Source: Nymphaea colorata (lineage: Eukaryota; Streptophyta; Magnoliopsida; Nymphaeales; Nymphaeaceae). From it: a DNA stretch of 64,000 nt. The DNA lies in NCBI RefSeq assembly GCF_008831285.2, contig NW_022204508.1, positions 930,001 through 994,000 of the forward strand, in the 5' to 3' direction. The position numbers were made by a program, and so were the translations under genes. The notes beneath the pieces were generated by a model. It had not been told where the DNA came from and ran no database searches. It was given only the letters and a program-made list of their open reading frames with translations. Position 1 is the stretch's first letter. Each line of letters starts with the position of its first letter. Below, piece by piece: positions 46,443 to 62,179 of this stretch.

Positions 46443-49400
46443 CTCGTATGAGACGAGTGATTTAGTGTGCGTATGGATACAAATGAATGAGATGTAACAA
46501 CATGTTCAACTTATTGAACAAACTACAAGGGATCAAACTAAACTAATCCATAGGTCTCCTTTACATCCATATAAACTTGTGAGTTTTTATCGTTTAAATC
46601 GTTGATCATAGATGTCATAACGAGTGAAACACATTAGGTTAATTATAAGACACCAAATGAATCACTCAAATCTCATTTATTTTCACACAAACTTGTGATT
46701 TGAATTCACTTAATCTAGCAATATGGATGTAACAACAAGTTAAGCACATTCAATTAAGTATGTGTGATCATTTGAATCACTTAAATCGCACTTGTATTGA
46801 TACGAACTTGTGATTTCAATCATTTAGATCGTGCACTATAGTTGTAACAATAAATTCAACTCATCGGACTAACTACACGCGTTTGTATCCACATGAACAT
46901 GTGATTTCAATCATTTAAATCATTCATTATATATGTATTCCAAACGAACTTCTGGTATCAAAGCCACTAGGTCATTCTATACGTAAGTAAGAAATGGTCA
47001 CGCACATTCAATTAAATACAAGTGATCAATTATATGTAATAACAAGTGAAAATGAATCACTTAATCTCTCAATTAAATATAAGTGATCAATATATGTAAT
47101 AACAAGTGAAACACATTAGGTTACTTACAAGACACCAAATGAATCACTCCAATATCATTCATTTTCATACAAACCTATGATTTTAATCTACTAAATCATT
47201 TAATATAGACGTAACAACAAGTTAAGCACATTCAATTACGTATGTGTGATAAAATGAATCACTTAAATCCCACTCGTATTGATACGAACTTGTGATTTCA
47301 ATTCCTTACATCGATCACCATAGATGTAAGAACTAGTTCAACTTATTGAACTAACTACAAGGGATCAACTAATGCATAGGTCTCCTTTATATCCATACAA
47401 ACTTGTAAGTTTTAATCATTTAAATCATTGATCAAAGATGTAATAACAAGTGAAACACAATAGTTAACTACAAGACACCAAATGAATCACTCGAATCTCA
47501 TTCATTTCGCACAAACTTGTGATTTCAATCTACTAAATCATTATTATAGACGTAACAACAAGTTAAACACATTCAATTAAGTATGCATGATTATATGAAT
47601 CACTTAAATCTCACTTGTATTCGTACGAACATGTGATTTCAATCCTTTAGAACGTTCCCTATAGATGTAACAACAAATTCAACTCATCGGACTAACTACA
47701 CGTGTACAAATATAGTGACTTCAACCATTTGATCCATATAAACTTGTGATTTCAACCATTTAAATCATTCATTATAGATGTAATAACAAGTGAAATACAT
47801 TAGATTAACTATAAGGGACCAATATAGTGACTTGACTCTCATTCATTTCCAAACGGACTTCTTTTTTCAAGCCACTAAGTCATTCTATACGTATGTAACA
47901 AATGGTTACGCACATTCAATTAAATATAAGTTATCAAATGTATGTAAGAACAAGTAAAATGAATCACATAATCTCTCGATTAAACATAAGTGATCAAATG
48001 TATGTAATAACAAGTGAAACACATTAAGTTACCTGTAAGACACCAAATGAATCACTCGAATCCCATTCATTTTCATATAAACCTATGATTGAATTTACTA
48101 AATCATTTAATATAAACGTAACAACAAGTTAAGTACATTCAATTAAATATGCGTGATCAATTGAATCACTTAAATCCCATCGTATGATGTGAACTTGTGC
48201 ATCGATCACTATAGATGTAACAACATGTTCAACTTATCGTACAAACTAGAAAGGATCAAACTAATGCATAGGTCTCCTTTATATCCATATAAACTTGTGA
48301 GTTTAATTATTTAAATCATTGATCATGGATGTAATAACATGTGAAACACGTTAGGTTAACTATAAGAACCAAATGAATCACTCGAATCACATTCATTTCA
48401 TACAAACTTGTGATTTCAGTTCACTTAATCAAGCAACATGGATGTAACAATAAGTTAAGCACATTCAATTAGTATGTGTGATCATTTGAATCACTTAAAT
48501 CGCACTTGTATTGATACGAACTTGTAATTTCAATCCTTAGATCGTGCACTATAGTCGTACCAATACGAGTCAGATTTAAGTGATTCATATGATCACGCAT
48601 ACTTTATGAATGTACTTGACTTATTGTTATATCCATGTTAAATGATTTAGTAGATTGAAATCACAGCTTGCATGAAAATGAATGAGATTTGAGTGATTCA
48701 TTTGGTGCCCTATGTTAACCTAATTCACTTGTTAGCACATTCAATTAATTACAAGTGAAACACATAGGTTAACTATATGACACCAAATGAATCACTTGTT
48801 AAGGACATCCGTATTAAGAATCATTATAAATGTAACAACTAGTGAAACACATTAGGTAAACCATAAGACACCAAATGAATCACTCGAATCTCATTCATTT
48901 CATACAACTTGTGATTTCGATCTACTAAATCATTTAATATAGATGTAACAACAAGTTAAACACATTCAATAAGCATGCATGATCATATGAATCATTTAAA
49001 TCTCACTTGTATTGGTACGAACGCGTGATTTCAATCCTTTAGATCGTTCACTATAGATGTAACAACAAATTCAACTCATCGGACTAATTACACGCATTCA
49101 AAGTAATGCATAGATCCCATTTGTATCCATAGAACTTGCGATTTCAATCATTAAATCATTCATTATAGATGTAAACAAGTGAAATACACTAGATTAACTG
49201 TAAGGACCAACTTAATGACCTGACTCTCATTCATTTCCAAACGAACTTCTTATTTCAAGCCACTAAGTCATTCTATACGTATGTAACAAATGGCTACGCA
49301 CACTCAATAAATATATTGATCAAATATATGTAATAACAAGTGAAAATGAATCATTTAATCTCTCAATTAAATATATGTGATCAATATATGTAATAACAAG

Positions 49401-49566
49401 TGAAACATATTAGGTTACCTACAAGACACCAAATGAATCACTCAAATCTCATTCATTTCCATACAAACCTATGATTTCAATATACTAAATCATTTAATAT
49501 AGACGTAACAACAAGTTAAGCACATTCAATTAAGTATGCGTGATCAAATGAATCACTTAAATCTCA
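46443..49566 (+). repeat. HOR unit 8, full length (3,124 bp)
   Basis: It is a complete unit with the inverted segment near 48,557-48,735. Many isolated single-base losses, starting with the marker itself (CTCGTATGAGACGAG), shorten it by about 30 bp. Confidence 0.88.
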
Positions 49567-52500
49567 CTCGTATCGAGACGAGTGATTTAGTGTGCGTATG
49601 GATACAAATGAATGAGATGTAACAACATGTTCAACTTATTGAACAAACTACAAGGGATCAAACTAAACTAATCCATAGGTCTCCTTTACATCCATATAAA
49701 CTTGTGAGTTTTTATCGTTTAAATCGTTGATCATAGATGTCATAACGAGTGAAACACATTAGGTTAATTATAAGACACCAAATGAATCACTCAAATCTCA
49801 TTATTTTCACACAAACTTGTGATTTGAATTCACTTAATCTAGCAATATGGATGTAACAACAAGTTAAGCACATTCATTAAGTATGTGTGATCATTTGAAT
49901 CACTTAAATCGCACTTGTATTGAACGAACTTGTGATTTCAATCATTTAGATCGTGCACTATAGTTGTAACAATAATTCAACTCATCGGACTAACTACACG
50001 CGTTGTATCCACATGAACATGTGATTTCAATCATTTAATCATCATTATATATGTATTCCAAACGAACTTCTGGTATCAAAGCCACTAGGTCATTCTATAC
50101 GTAAGTAAGAAATGGTCACCACATTCAATTAAATACAAGTGATCAATTATATGTAATAACAAGTGAAAATGAATCACTTAATCTCTCAATTAAATATAAG
50201 TGATAAATATATGAATAACAATGAAACACATTAGGTACTTACAGACACCAATGAATCACTCCAATTCATTCATTTTCATACAAACCTATGATTAATCTAC
50301 TAAATCATTTAATATAGACGTAACAACAAGTTAAGCACATTCATTACGTATGTGAATAAAATGAATCACTTAAATCCCACTCGTATTGATACGAACTGTG
50401 ATTTCAATTCTTACATCGATCACATAGATGTAAAACATTCAATCTAATTCAACTCCAGATGTAATCAAACTAAGCTGGATTCAATCACAATATTGTAATT
50501 AATATTTATCATGATAACAAGGAAACATAGATTAATGACCTAAGACTATTCATTCAACGAATCTTATTCAGCCACTAATCTTCTATACGTATGTAACAAA
50601 TGTACGCACAATTAAATATATTATCAAATGTATGTGATTGAATCATAATTCTCATTAATAAGTGATCAATTATGTATAACAAGTGAAACAATTAGGTTCT
50701 AGACACCAATGAATCACTCAATCCATTATTTCATAACTATGATTTAATACTAATCATTTATATAAGTAAACAAGTTAGAATTCATTATATGCGTGATCAT
50801 GATCATTAAATCGTTCGACTATTTGTGTGGATGGATACAATATAGATTACAACATGTTCACTATTGAAAACTAAGATCAACTAAATCATAGGTTCCTTTA
50901 ATCCATATAACTTGTGAGTTTTTTCGTTAATCTTGATATAGATGTTAACGATGAAACAATAGTTATTATAAGACACCAATGAATCACTCAATCTCATTTA
51001 TTTTCACACAAACTTGTGATTTGAATTACTTATTAGCATATGGATGTACAACAGTTAAGCATTCATTAAGTATGTGTGATATTTGATACTTAAATCACTT
51101 GTATTGATACGAACTTGTGATTTCAATCATTTAGATGTGCACTATAGTTGTACATAATTCAATATCGGACTCTACACGTTTGTATCCATGACATGTGATT
51201 TCATCATTTAATCATTCATTTATATGTATTCCAAACGAACTTCTGGTATCAAGCCACTAGGTCATTCTATACGTAGTAGAAATGGTCACGCACATTCAAT
51301 TAATACAAGTGATCATTATATGTATACAAGTGAATGATCACTTATCTCTCAATTAATATAGTGATCAATATATGTATACAAGTGAACACATTAGGTTACT
51401 TACAGACACCAAATGATCACTCCATATCATTCATTTTCATACAAACCTATGATTTTAATCTACTAATCATTTATATAGACGTAACAACAAGTTAAGCACA
51501 TTCAATTACGTATGTGTGATAAATGAATCACTTAATCCACTCGTTTGATACGAACTTGTGATTTCATTCCTTACATCGATCACATAGATGTAAGACTAGT
51601 TCAACTTATTGAACTAACTACAAGGGATCAAACTAATGCATAGGTCTCCTTTATATCCATACAAACTTGTAGTTTTAATCATTTAATCATTGATCAAAGA
51701 TGTAATAACAAGTGAAACACATAGGTTAACTACAGACACCAATGAATCACTCGATCTCATTCATTTTCGCACAAACTTGTGATTTCAATCTACTAATCAT
51801 TTATTATAGACGTAACACAAGTTAACATTCATTAAGTATGCATGATTATATGAATCACTTAATCTCATTGTATTGTACGACATGTGATTTCATCTTAAGT
51901 TCCTATAGATGTACAAATTATATCGGATACTAACGTGTACATATAGTGACTTCAACATTTGTCCATTAACTTGTGATTTAACATTTAATCATTTTATAGA
52001 TGTAATACAAGTGATAATTAGATTAATTAGGGACCATATAGTGACTTGATCTCATTCATTTCCAACGGACTTCTTTTTTCAAGCACTAAGTCATTCTTAC
52101 GTATGTAACAAATGGTTACGCATTCAATTAATATAAGTTATCAATGTATGTAAGAACAGTAAAATGAATCAATAATCTCGATTAAACATAGTGATCAATG
52201 TATGTAATAACAAGTGAAAACATTAAGTTACCTGTAGACCAATGATCACTGAATCCTTCATTTTCATATAACCTTGATTTGATTTACTAAATCATTTATA
52301 TAACGTAACAAGTTAGTACATTCAATTAATATGGTGATCATTGAATCATTAATCCACTCGTATTGTGAATTGTGCATCGATCACTATAGATGTAACACAT
52401 GTTACCTTATCGTACAATGAAAGGATCAACTAATGCATAGGTCCTTTATATCATATAAATTGTGAGTTTATTATTTAATATTGATCATGGATGTAATAAA

Positions 52501-55500
52501 TGTGACACGTTTAATATATGACCAAATATACTCGATAATTCATTTTATAAAACTTGTAATTTCAGTTATTAATCAAGCAATGGATGTAACAATAAGTTAA
52601 GCATCATTAGTATGTGTGATCATTGATCACTTAAATCGCATTGTATTGATACAACTGTAATTTCAATCTTTAATCATGCACTATAGTGTACAAACGAGTC
52701 AGATTAAGTATATATGATCAATACTTTATTGAATGTACTGCTTATTGTTATATCCTGTTATGATTTGTAGATTGAATCACGTTGCATGAATGAATAGATT
52801 GAGTGATTCATTGGTGCCTGTTGTTAACTTATTCATTGTTCAATAACTTAGGTAAATGAACAATACAAGGAATCCGTATTAAGAATCATTATAAATGTAA
52901 CAACTAGTGAAACATTAGGTAAACCATAAGACCCAATGAATCACTCGAATCTCATTCATTTTCATACAAACTTGTGATTTCGATCTAACTAAATCATTTA
53001 TATAGATGTAACAACAAGTTAAGCACATTCAATTACACCTTTACATCCATATAAACTTGTGAGTTTTTAATCGTTTAAATCGGTTGATCATAGATGTCAT
53101 AACGAGTGAAACACATTAGGTTAATTATAAGACACCAAATGAATCACTCAAATCTCATTTATTTTCACACAAACTTGTGATTTGAATTCACTTAATCTAG
53201 CAATATGATGTAACAACAAGTTAAGCACATTCAATTAAGTATGTGTGATCATTTGAATCACTTAAATCGCACTTGTATTGATACGAACTTGTGATTTCAA
53301 TCATTTAGATCGTGACTATAGTTGTAACAATAAATTCAACTCATCGGACTAACTACACGCGTTGTATCCACATGAACATGTGATTTCAATCATTAAATCA
53401 TCATTATATATGTATTCCAAACGAACTTCTGGTATCAAAGCCACTAGGTCATTCTATACGTAAGTAAGAATGGTCACGCACATTCAATTAAATACAAGTG
53501 ATCATTATATGTAATAACAGTGAAATCATCATTAATCCTCAATTAAATATAAGTGATCAAATATATGTAATAACAAGTGAAACACATTAGGTTACTTACA
53601 AGACACCAAATGAATCACTCCAATATCATTCATTTTCATACAAACCTATGATTTAATCTACAAATCATTTAATATAGACGTAACAAAAGTTAAGCACATT
53701 CAATTACGTATGTGTGATAAAATGAATCACTTAAATCCCACTCGTATTGATACGAACTTGTGATTTCAATTCCTTACATCGATCACCATAGATGTAAGAC
53801 TAGTTCAACTTATTGAACAACTACAAGGATCAAACAATGCATAGTCTCCTTATATCTACTAAGTAATCATTATATTATAGACGTAACAACAAGGTTAAAC
53901 ACATTCCAATTAAGTATCAATGATTATATGAATCACTTAAATCTCACTTGTATTCGTACGAACATGTGATTTCAATCCTTTAGAACGTTCCCTATAGATG
54001 TACAACAAATTCAACTCATCGGACTAACTACACGTGTACAAATATAGTGACTTCAACCATTTGATCCATATAAACTTGTGATTTCAACCATTTAAATCAT
54101 TCATTATAGATGTAATAACAAGTGAAATACATTAGATTAACTATAAGGGACCAATATAGTGACTTGACTCTCATTCATTTCCAACGGACTTCTTTTTCAA
54201 GCCACTAAGTCATTCTATACGTATGTAACAAATGGTTACGCACATTCAATAATATAAGTTATCAAATGTATGTAAGAACAAGTAAAAATGAATCACATAA
54301 TCTCTCGATTAAACATAAGTGATCAAATGTATGTAATAACAAGTGAAACACATTAAGTTACCTGTAAGACACCAAATGAATCACTCGAATCCCATTCATT
54401 TCATATAAACCTATGATTGAATTTACTAATCATTTAATATAAACGTAACAACAAGTTAAGTACATTCAATTAAATATGCGTGATCAATTGAATCACTTAA
54501 ATCCACTCGTATTGATGTGAACTTGTGCATCGATCACTATAGATGTAACAACATGTTCAACTTATCGTACAAACTAGAAAGGATCAAACTAATGCATAGG
54601 TCTCCTTTATATCCATATAAACTTGTGAGTTTTAATTATTTAAATCATTGATCATGGATGTAATAACATGTGAAACACGTTAGGTTAACTATAAGACACC
54701 AAATGAATCACTCGAATCACATTCATTTTCATACAAACTTGTGATTTCAGTTCACTTAATCAAGCAACATGGATGTAACAATAAGTTAAGCACATTCAAT
54801 TAAGTATGTGTGATCATTTGAATCACTTAAATCGCACTTGTATTGATACGAACTTGTAATTTCAATCCTTTAGATCGTGCACTATAGTCGTACCAATACG
54901 AGTCAGATTTAAGTGATTCATATGATCACGCATACTTTATTGAATGTACTTGACTTATTGTTATATCCATGTTAAATGATTAGTAGATTGAAATCACAGG
55001 CTTGCATGAAAATGAATGAGATTTGAGTGATTCATTGGTGCCCTATTGTTAACCTAATTCACTTGTTAAGCACATTCAATTAAATTACAAGTGAAACACA
55101 TTAGGTTAACTATATGACACCAAATGAATCACTTGTTAAGGACATCCGTATTAAGAATCATTATAAATGTAACAACTAGTGAAACACATTAGGTAAACCA
55201 TAAGACACCAAATGAATCACTCGAATCTCATTCATTTCATACAACTTGTGATTTCGATCTACTAAATCATTTAATATAGATGTAACAACAAGTTAAACAC
55301 ATTCAATTAAGCATGCATGATCATATGAATCATTTAAATCTCACTTGTATTGGTACGAACGCGTGATTTCAATCCTTTAGATCGTTCACTATAGATGTAA
55401 CAACAAATTCAACTCATCGGACTAATTACACGCATTCAAAGTAATGCATAGATCCCATTTGTATCCATATGAACTTGCGATTTCAATCATTTAAATCATT

Positions 55501-55910
55501 CATTATAGATGTAATACAAGTGAAATACACTAGATTAACTGTAAGGGACCAACTTAATGACCTGACTCTCATTCATTTCCAAACGAACTTCTTATTTCAA
55601 GCCACTAAGTCATTCTATACGTATGTAACAAATGGCTACGCACACTCAATTAAATATATTGATCAAATATATGTAATAACAAGTGAAAATGAATCATTTA
55701 ATCTCTCAATTAAATATATGTGATCAAATATATGTAATAACAAGTGAAACATATTAGGTTACCTACAAGACACCAAATGAATCACTCAAATCTCATTCAT
55801 TTCCATACAAACCTATGATTTCAATATACTAAATCATTTAATATAGACGTAACAACAAGTTAAGCACATTCAATTAAGTATGCGTGATCAAATGAATCAC
55901 TTAAATCTCA
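49567..55910 (+). repeat. HOR unit 9 region, scrambled and degraded (6.3 kb)
   Basis: Two HOR lengths lie between intact markers. A degraded marker is recognisable near 50,816. A join near 53,030 passes from sequence late in the HOR directly to the CTTTACATCCATATAAAC part of the next, skipping about 0.7 kb including the marker. A further loss of about 170 bp lies near 53,865. Bases 50,420-52,860 carry very dense one-base losses. The right part from about 54,000 is normal again, with the inverted segment at about 54,889-55,065. Confidence 0.75.
50420..52860. other. Stretch of satellite with very dense single-base losses
   Basis: Compared with other HOR copies, bases are missing every few nucleotides, mostly from homopolymers and short alternating runs, while substitutions are fewer. 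Smaller patches of the same kind lie at 37,480-37,555, 38,775-39,030, 39,555-39,670 and 45,890-46,150. The pattern is typical of uncorrected long-read consensus, so details inside these patches should not be trusted. Confidence 0.75.
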
Positions 55911-58900
55911 CTCGTATCGAGACGAGTGATTTAGTGTGCGTATGGATACAAATGAATGAGATGTAACAACATGTTCAACTTATTGAACAAACTACAAGGG
56001 ATCAAACTAAACTAATCCATAGGTCTCCTTTACATCCATATAAACTTGTGAGTTTTTATCGTTTAAATCGTTGATCATAGATGTCATAACGAGTGAAACA
56101 CATTAGGTTAATTATAAGACACCAAATGAATCACTCAAATCTCATTTATTTTCACACAAACTTGTGATTTGAATTCACTTAATCTAGCAATATGGATGTA
56201 ACAACAAGTTAAGCACATTCAATTAAGTATGTGTGATCATTTGAATCACTTAAATCGCACTTGTATTGATACGAACTTGTGATTTCAATCATTTAGATCG
56301 TGCACTATAGTTGTAACAATAAATTCAACTCATCGGACTAACTACACGCGTTTGTATCCACATGAACATGTGATTCAATCATTTAAATCATTCATTATAT
56401 ATGTATTCCAAACGAACTTCTGGTATCAAAGCCACTAGGTCATTCTATACGTAAGTAAGAAATGGTCACGCACATTCAATTAAATACAAGTGATCAATTA
56501 TATGTAATAACAAGTGAAATAATCACTTAATCTCTCAATTAAATATAAGTGATCAAATATATGTAATAACAAGTGAAACACATTAGGTTACTTACAAGAC
56601 ACCAAATGAATCACTCCAATATCATTCATTTTCATACAAACCTATGATTTTAATCTACTAAATCATTTAATATAGACGTAACAACAAGTTAAGCACATTC
56701 AATTACGTATGTGATAAAATGAATCACTTAAATCCCACTCGTATTGATACGAACTTGTGATTTCAATTCCTTACATCGATCACCATAGATGTAAGAACTA
56801 GTTCAACTTATTGAACTAACTACAAGGGATCAAACTAATGCATAGGTCTCCTTTATATCCATACAAACTTGTAAGTTTTAATCATTTAAATCATTGATCA
56901 AAGATGTAATAACAAGTGAAACACAATAGGTTAACTACAAGACACCAAATGAATCACTCGAATCTCATTCATTTTCGCACAAACTTGTGATTTCAATCTA
57001 CTAAATCATTTATTATAGACGTAACAACAAGTTAAACACATTCAATTAAGTATGCATGATTATATGAATCACTTAAATCTCACTTGTATTCGTACGAACA
57101 TGTGATTTCAATCCTTTAGAACGTTCCTATAGATGTAACAACAAATTCAACTCATCGGACTAACTACACGTGTACAAATATAGTGACTTCAACCATTTGA
57201 TCCATATAAACTTGTGATTTCAACCATTTAAATCATTCATTATAGATGTAATAACAAGTGAAATACATTAGATTAACTATAAGGGACCAATATAGTGACT
57301 TGACTCTCATTCATTTCCAACGGACTTCTTTTTCAAGCCACTAAGTCATTCTATACGTATGTAACAAATGGTTACGCACATTCAATTAAATATAAGTTAT
57401 CAATGTATGTAAGAACAAGTAAAAATGAATCACATAATCTCTCGATTAAACATAAGTGATCAAATGTATGTAATAACAAGTGAAACACATTAAGTTACCT
57501 GTAAGACACCAAATGAATCACTCGAATCCCATTCATTTTCATATAAACCTATGATTTGAATTTACTAAATCATTTAATATAAACGTAACAACAAGTTAAG
57601 TACATTCAATTAAATATGCGTGATCAATTGAATCACTTAAATCCCACTCGTATTGATGTGAACTTGTGCATCGATCACTATAGATGTAACAACATGTTCA
57701 ACTTATCGTACAAACTAGAAAGGATCAAACTAATGCATAGGTCTCCTTTATATCCATATAAACTTGTGAGTTTTAATTATTTAAATCATTGATCATGGAT
57801 GTAATAACATGTGAAACACGTTAGGTTAACTATAAGACACCAAATGAATCACTCGAATCACATTCATTTTCATACAAACTTGTGATTTCAGTTCACTTAA
57901 TCAAGCAACATGGATGTAACAATAAGTTAAGCACATTCAATTAAGTATGTGTGATCATTTGAATCACTTAAATCGCACTTGTATTGATACGAACTTGTAA
58001 TTTCAATCCTTTAGATCGTGCACTATAGTCGTACCAATACGAGTCAGATTTAAGTGATTCATATGATCACGCATACTTTATTGAATGTACTTGACTTATT
58101 GTTATATCCATGTTAAATGATTTAGTAGATTGAAATCACAGGCTTGCATGAAAATGAATGAGATTTGAGTGATTCATTTGGTGCCCTATTGTTAACCTAA
58201 TTCACTTGTTAAGCACATTCAATTAAATTACAAGTGAAACACATTAGGTTAACTATATGACACCAAATGAATCACTTGTTAAGGACATCCGTATTAAGAA
58301 TCATTATAAATGTAACAACTAGTGAACACATTAGGTAAACCATAAGACACCAAATGAATCACTCGAATCTCATTCATTTTCATACAACTTGTGATTTCGA
58401 TCTACTAAATCATTTAATATAGATGTAACAACAAGTTAAACACATTCAATTAAGCATGCATGATCATATGAATCATTTAAATCTCACTTGTATTGGTACG
58501 AACGCGTGATTTCAATCCTTTAGATCGTTCACTATAGATGTAACAACAAATTCAACTCATCGGACTAATTACACGCATTCAAAGTAATGCATAGATCCAT
58601 TTGTATCCATATGAACTTGCGATTTCAATCATTAAATCATTCATTATAGATGTAATACAAGTGAAATACACTAGATTAACTGTAAGGGACCAACTTAATG
58701 ACCTGACTCTCATTCATTTCCAACGAACTTCTTATTTCAAGCCACTAAGTCATTCTATACGTATGTAACAAATGGCTACGCACACTCAATTAAATATATT
58801 GATCAAATATATTAATAACAAGTGAAAATGAATCATTTAATCTCTCAATTAAATATATGTGATCAAATATATGTAATACAAGTGAAACATATTAGGTTAC

Positions 58901-59048
58901 CTACAAGACACCAAATGAATCACTCAAATCTCATTCATTTCCATACAAACCTATGATTTCAATATACTAAATCATTTAATATAGACGTAACAACAAGTTA
59001 AGCACATTCAATTAAGTATGCGTGATCAAATGAATCACTTAAATCTCA
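55911..59048 (+). repeat. HOR unit 10, full length (3,138 bp)
   Basis: It is a complete unit with the inverted segment near 58,033-58,209 and few isolated base losses. Confidence 0.9.
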
Positions 59049-62000
59049 CTCGTATCGAGACGAGTGATTTAGTGTGCGTATGGATACAAATGAATGAGAT
59101 GTAACAACATGTTCAACTTATTGAACAAACTACAAGGGATCAAACTAAACTAATCCATAGGTCTCCTTTACATCCATATAAACTTGTGAGTTTTTATCGT
59201 TTAAATCGTTGATCATAGATGTCATAACGAGTGAAACACATTAGGTTAATTATAAGACACCAAATGAATCACTCAAATCTCATTTATTTTCACACAAACT
59301 TGTGATTTGAATTCACTTAATCTAGCAATATGGATGTAACAACAAGTTAAGCACATTCAATTAAGTATGTGTGATCATTTGAATCACTTAAATCGCACTT
59401 GTATTGATACGAACTTGTGATTTCAATCATTTAGATCGTGCACTATAGTTGTAACAATAAATTCAACTCATCGGACTAACTACACGCGTTTGTATCCACA
59501 TGAACATGTGATTTCAATCATTTAAATCATTCATTATATATGTATTCCAAACGAACTTCTGGTATCAAAGCCACTAGGTCATTCTATACGTAAGTAAGAA
59601 ATGGTCACGCACATTCAATTAAATACAAGTGATCAATTATATGTAATAACAAGTGAAAATCAATCACTTAATCTCTCAATTAAATATAAGTGATCAAATA
59701 TATGTAATAACAAGTGAAACACATTAGGTTACTTACAAGACACCAAATGAATCACTCCAATATCATTCATTTTCATACAAACCTATGATTTTAATCTACT
59801 AAATCATTTAATATAGACGTAACAACAAGTTAAGCACATTCAATTACGTATGTGTGATAAAATGAATCACTTAAATCCCACTCGTATTGATACGAACTTG
59901 TGATTTCAATTCCTTACATCGATCACCATAGATGTAAGAACTAGTTCAACTTATTGAACTAACTACAAGGGATCAAACTAATGCATAGGTCTCCTTTATA
60001 TCCATACAAACTTGTAAGTTTTAATCATTTAAATCATTGATCAAAGATGTAATAACAAGTGAAACACAATAGGTTAACTACAAGACACCAAATGAATCAC
60101 TCGAATCTCATTCATTTTCGCACAAACTTGTGATTTCAATCTACTAAATCATTATTATAGACGTAACAACAAGTTAAACACATTCAATTAAGTATGCATG
60201 ATTATATGAATCACTTAAATCTCACTTGTATTCGTACGAACATGTGATTTCAATCCTTAGAACGTTCCTATAGATGTAACAACAAATTCAACTCATCGGA
60301 CTAACTACACGTGTACAAATATAGTGACTTCAACCATTTGATCCATATAAACTTGTGATTTCAACCATTTAAATCATTCATTATAGATGTAATAACAAGT
60401 GAAATACATTAGATTAACTATAAGGGACCAATATAGTGACTTGACTCTCATTCATTTCCAAACGGACTTCTTTTTTCAAGCCACTAAGTCATTCTATACG
60501 TATGTAACAAATGGTTACGCACATTCAATTAAATATAAGTTATCAAATGTATGAAGAACAAGTAAAAATGAATCACATAATCTCTCGATTAAACATAAGT
60601 GATCAAATGTATGTAATAACAAGTGAAACACATTAAGTTACCATAAGACACCAAATGAATCACTCGAATCCATTCATTTCATATAAACCTATGATTGAAT
60701 TTACTAAATCATTTAATATAAACGTAACAACAAGTTAAGTACATTCAATTAAATATGCGTGATCAATTAATCACTTAAATCCCACTCGTATTGATGTGAA
60801 CTTGTGCATCGATCACTATAGATGTAACAATATGTTCAACTTATCGTACAAACTAGAAGGATCAAACTAATGCATAGGTCTCCTTTATATCCATATAAAC
60901 TTGTGAGTTTTAATTATTTAATCATTGATCATGGATGTAATAACATGTGAACACGTTAGGTTAACTATAAACAGCAAATGAATCACTCGAATCACATTCA
61001 TTTTCATACAAATTGTGATTTCAGTTCACTTAATCAAGCAACATGGATGTAACAATAAGTTAAGCACATTTATTAAGTATGTGTGATCATTTGAATCAGT
61101 TAAATCGCACTTGTATTGATACAAACTTGTGTTTCATCCTTTAGATCATGCACTATAGTCGTACCAATATGAGTCAGATTTAAGTGATTCATATGATCAC
61201 GCATACTTTATTAATGTACTTGACTTATTGTTATATCCATGTTAAATGTTTAGTAGATTGAAATCACAGGCTTGCATGAAAATGAATGAGATTTGAGTGA
61301 TTCATTTGGTGCCCTATTGTTAACCTAATTCACTTGTTAAGCACATTCAATTAAATTACAAGTGAAACACATTAGGTTAACTATATGACACCAAATGAAT
61401 CACTTGTTAAGGACATCCGTATTAGAATCATTATAAATGTTACAACTATTGAAACACATTAGGTAAACACAAGACACCAAATGAATCATTCGAATCTCAT
61501 TAATTTTCATACAAACTTGTGATTTCGATCTACTAAATCATTTAATATAGATGTAACAACTAGTTAAACACATTAATTAAGCGTGCATGATAATATGAAT
61601 CATTTAAATCTCACTTGAATTGGTACGAACGCGTGATTTCAGTCCTTTAGATCGTTCACTATAGATGTAACAACAAATTCAACTCATCGGACTAATTACA
61701 TGCATTCAAAGTAATGCGTAGATCCCATTTGTATCCATATGAACTTGCGATTTCAATCATTCAAATCATTCATTATAGATGTAATGACAAGTGAAATACA
61801 CTAGATTAACTGTAACGGACCAACTTATTGACCTGACTCTCATTCATTTCCAGACGAACTTCTTATTTCAAGCCGCTAAGTCATTCTATACGTATGTAAC
61901 AAACAGCTACGCACACTCAATTAAATATATTGATCAAATATATATAATAACAAGTGAAATAAATCATTTAATCTCTCAATTAAATATATATGATCAAATA

Positions 62001-62179
62001 TATGTAATAACAAGTGAAACATATTAGGTTACCTACAAGACACCAAATGAATCACTCAAATCTCATTCATTTCTATACATACCTATGATTTCAAATACTA
62101 AATCATTTAATATAGACGTAACAACAAGTTAAGCACATTCAATTAAGTATGCGTGATCAAATGAATCACTTAAATCTCA
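59049..62179 (+). repeat. HOR unit 11, full length (3,131 bp), more substitutions in second half
   Basis: It is complete, with the inverted segment near 61,160-61,335. From about 61,000 onward true substitutions (not only losses) become more frequent than in other units, for example GCGTGCATGATAATATG near 61,580. This hints at greater divergence towards the right side. Confidence 0.87.

Noticed and set aside
32710-62027. Repeated 67-84-codon ORFs (about 32,710, 35,269, 37,792, 44,924, 55,469, 61,791)
   Set aside because: They recur only because the HOR recurs, begin at non-ATG codons in most cases, and have no recognisable motif.
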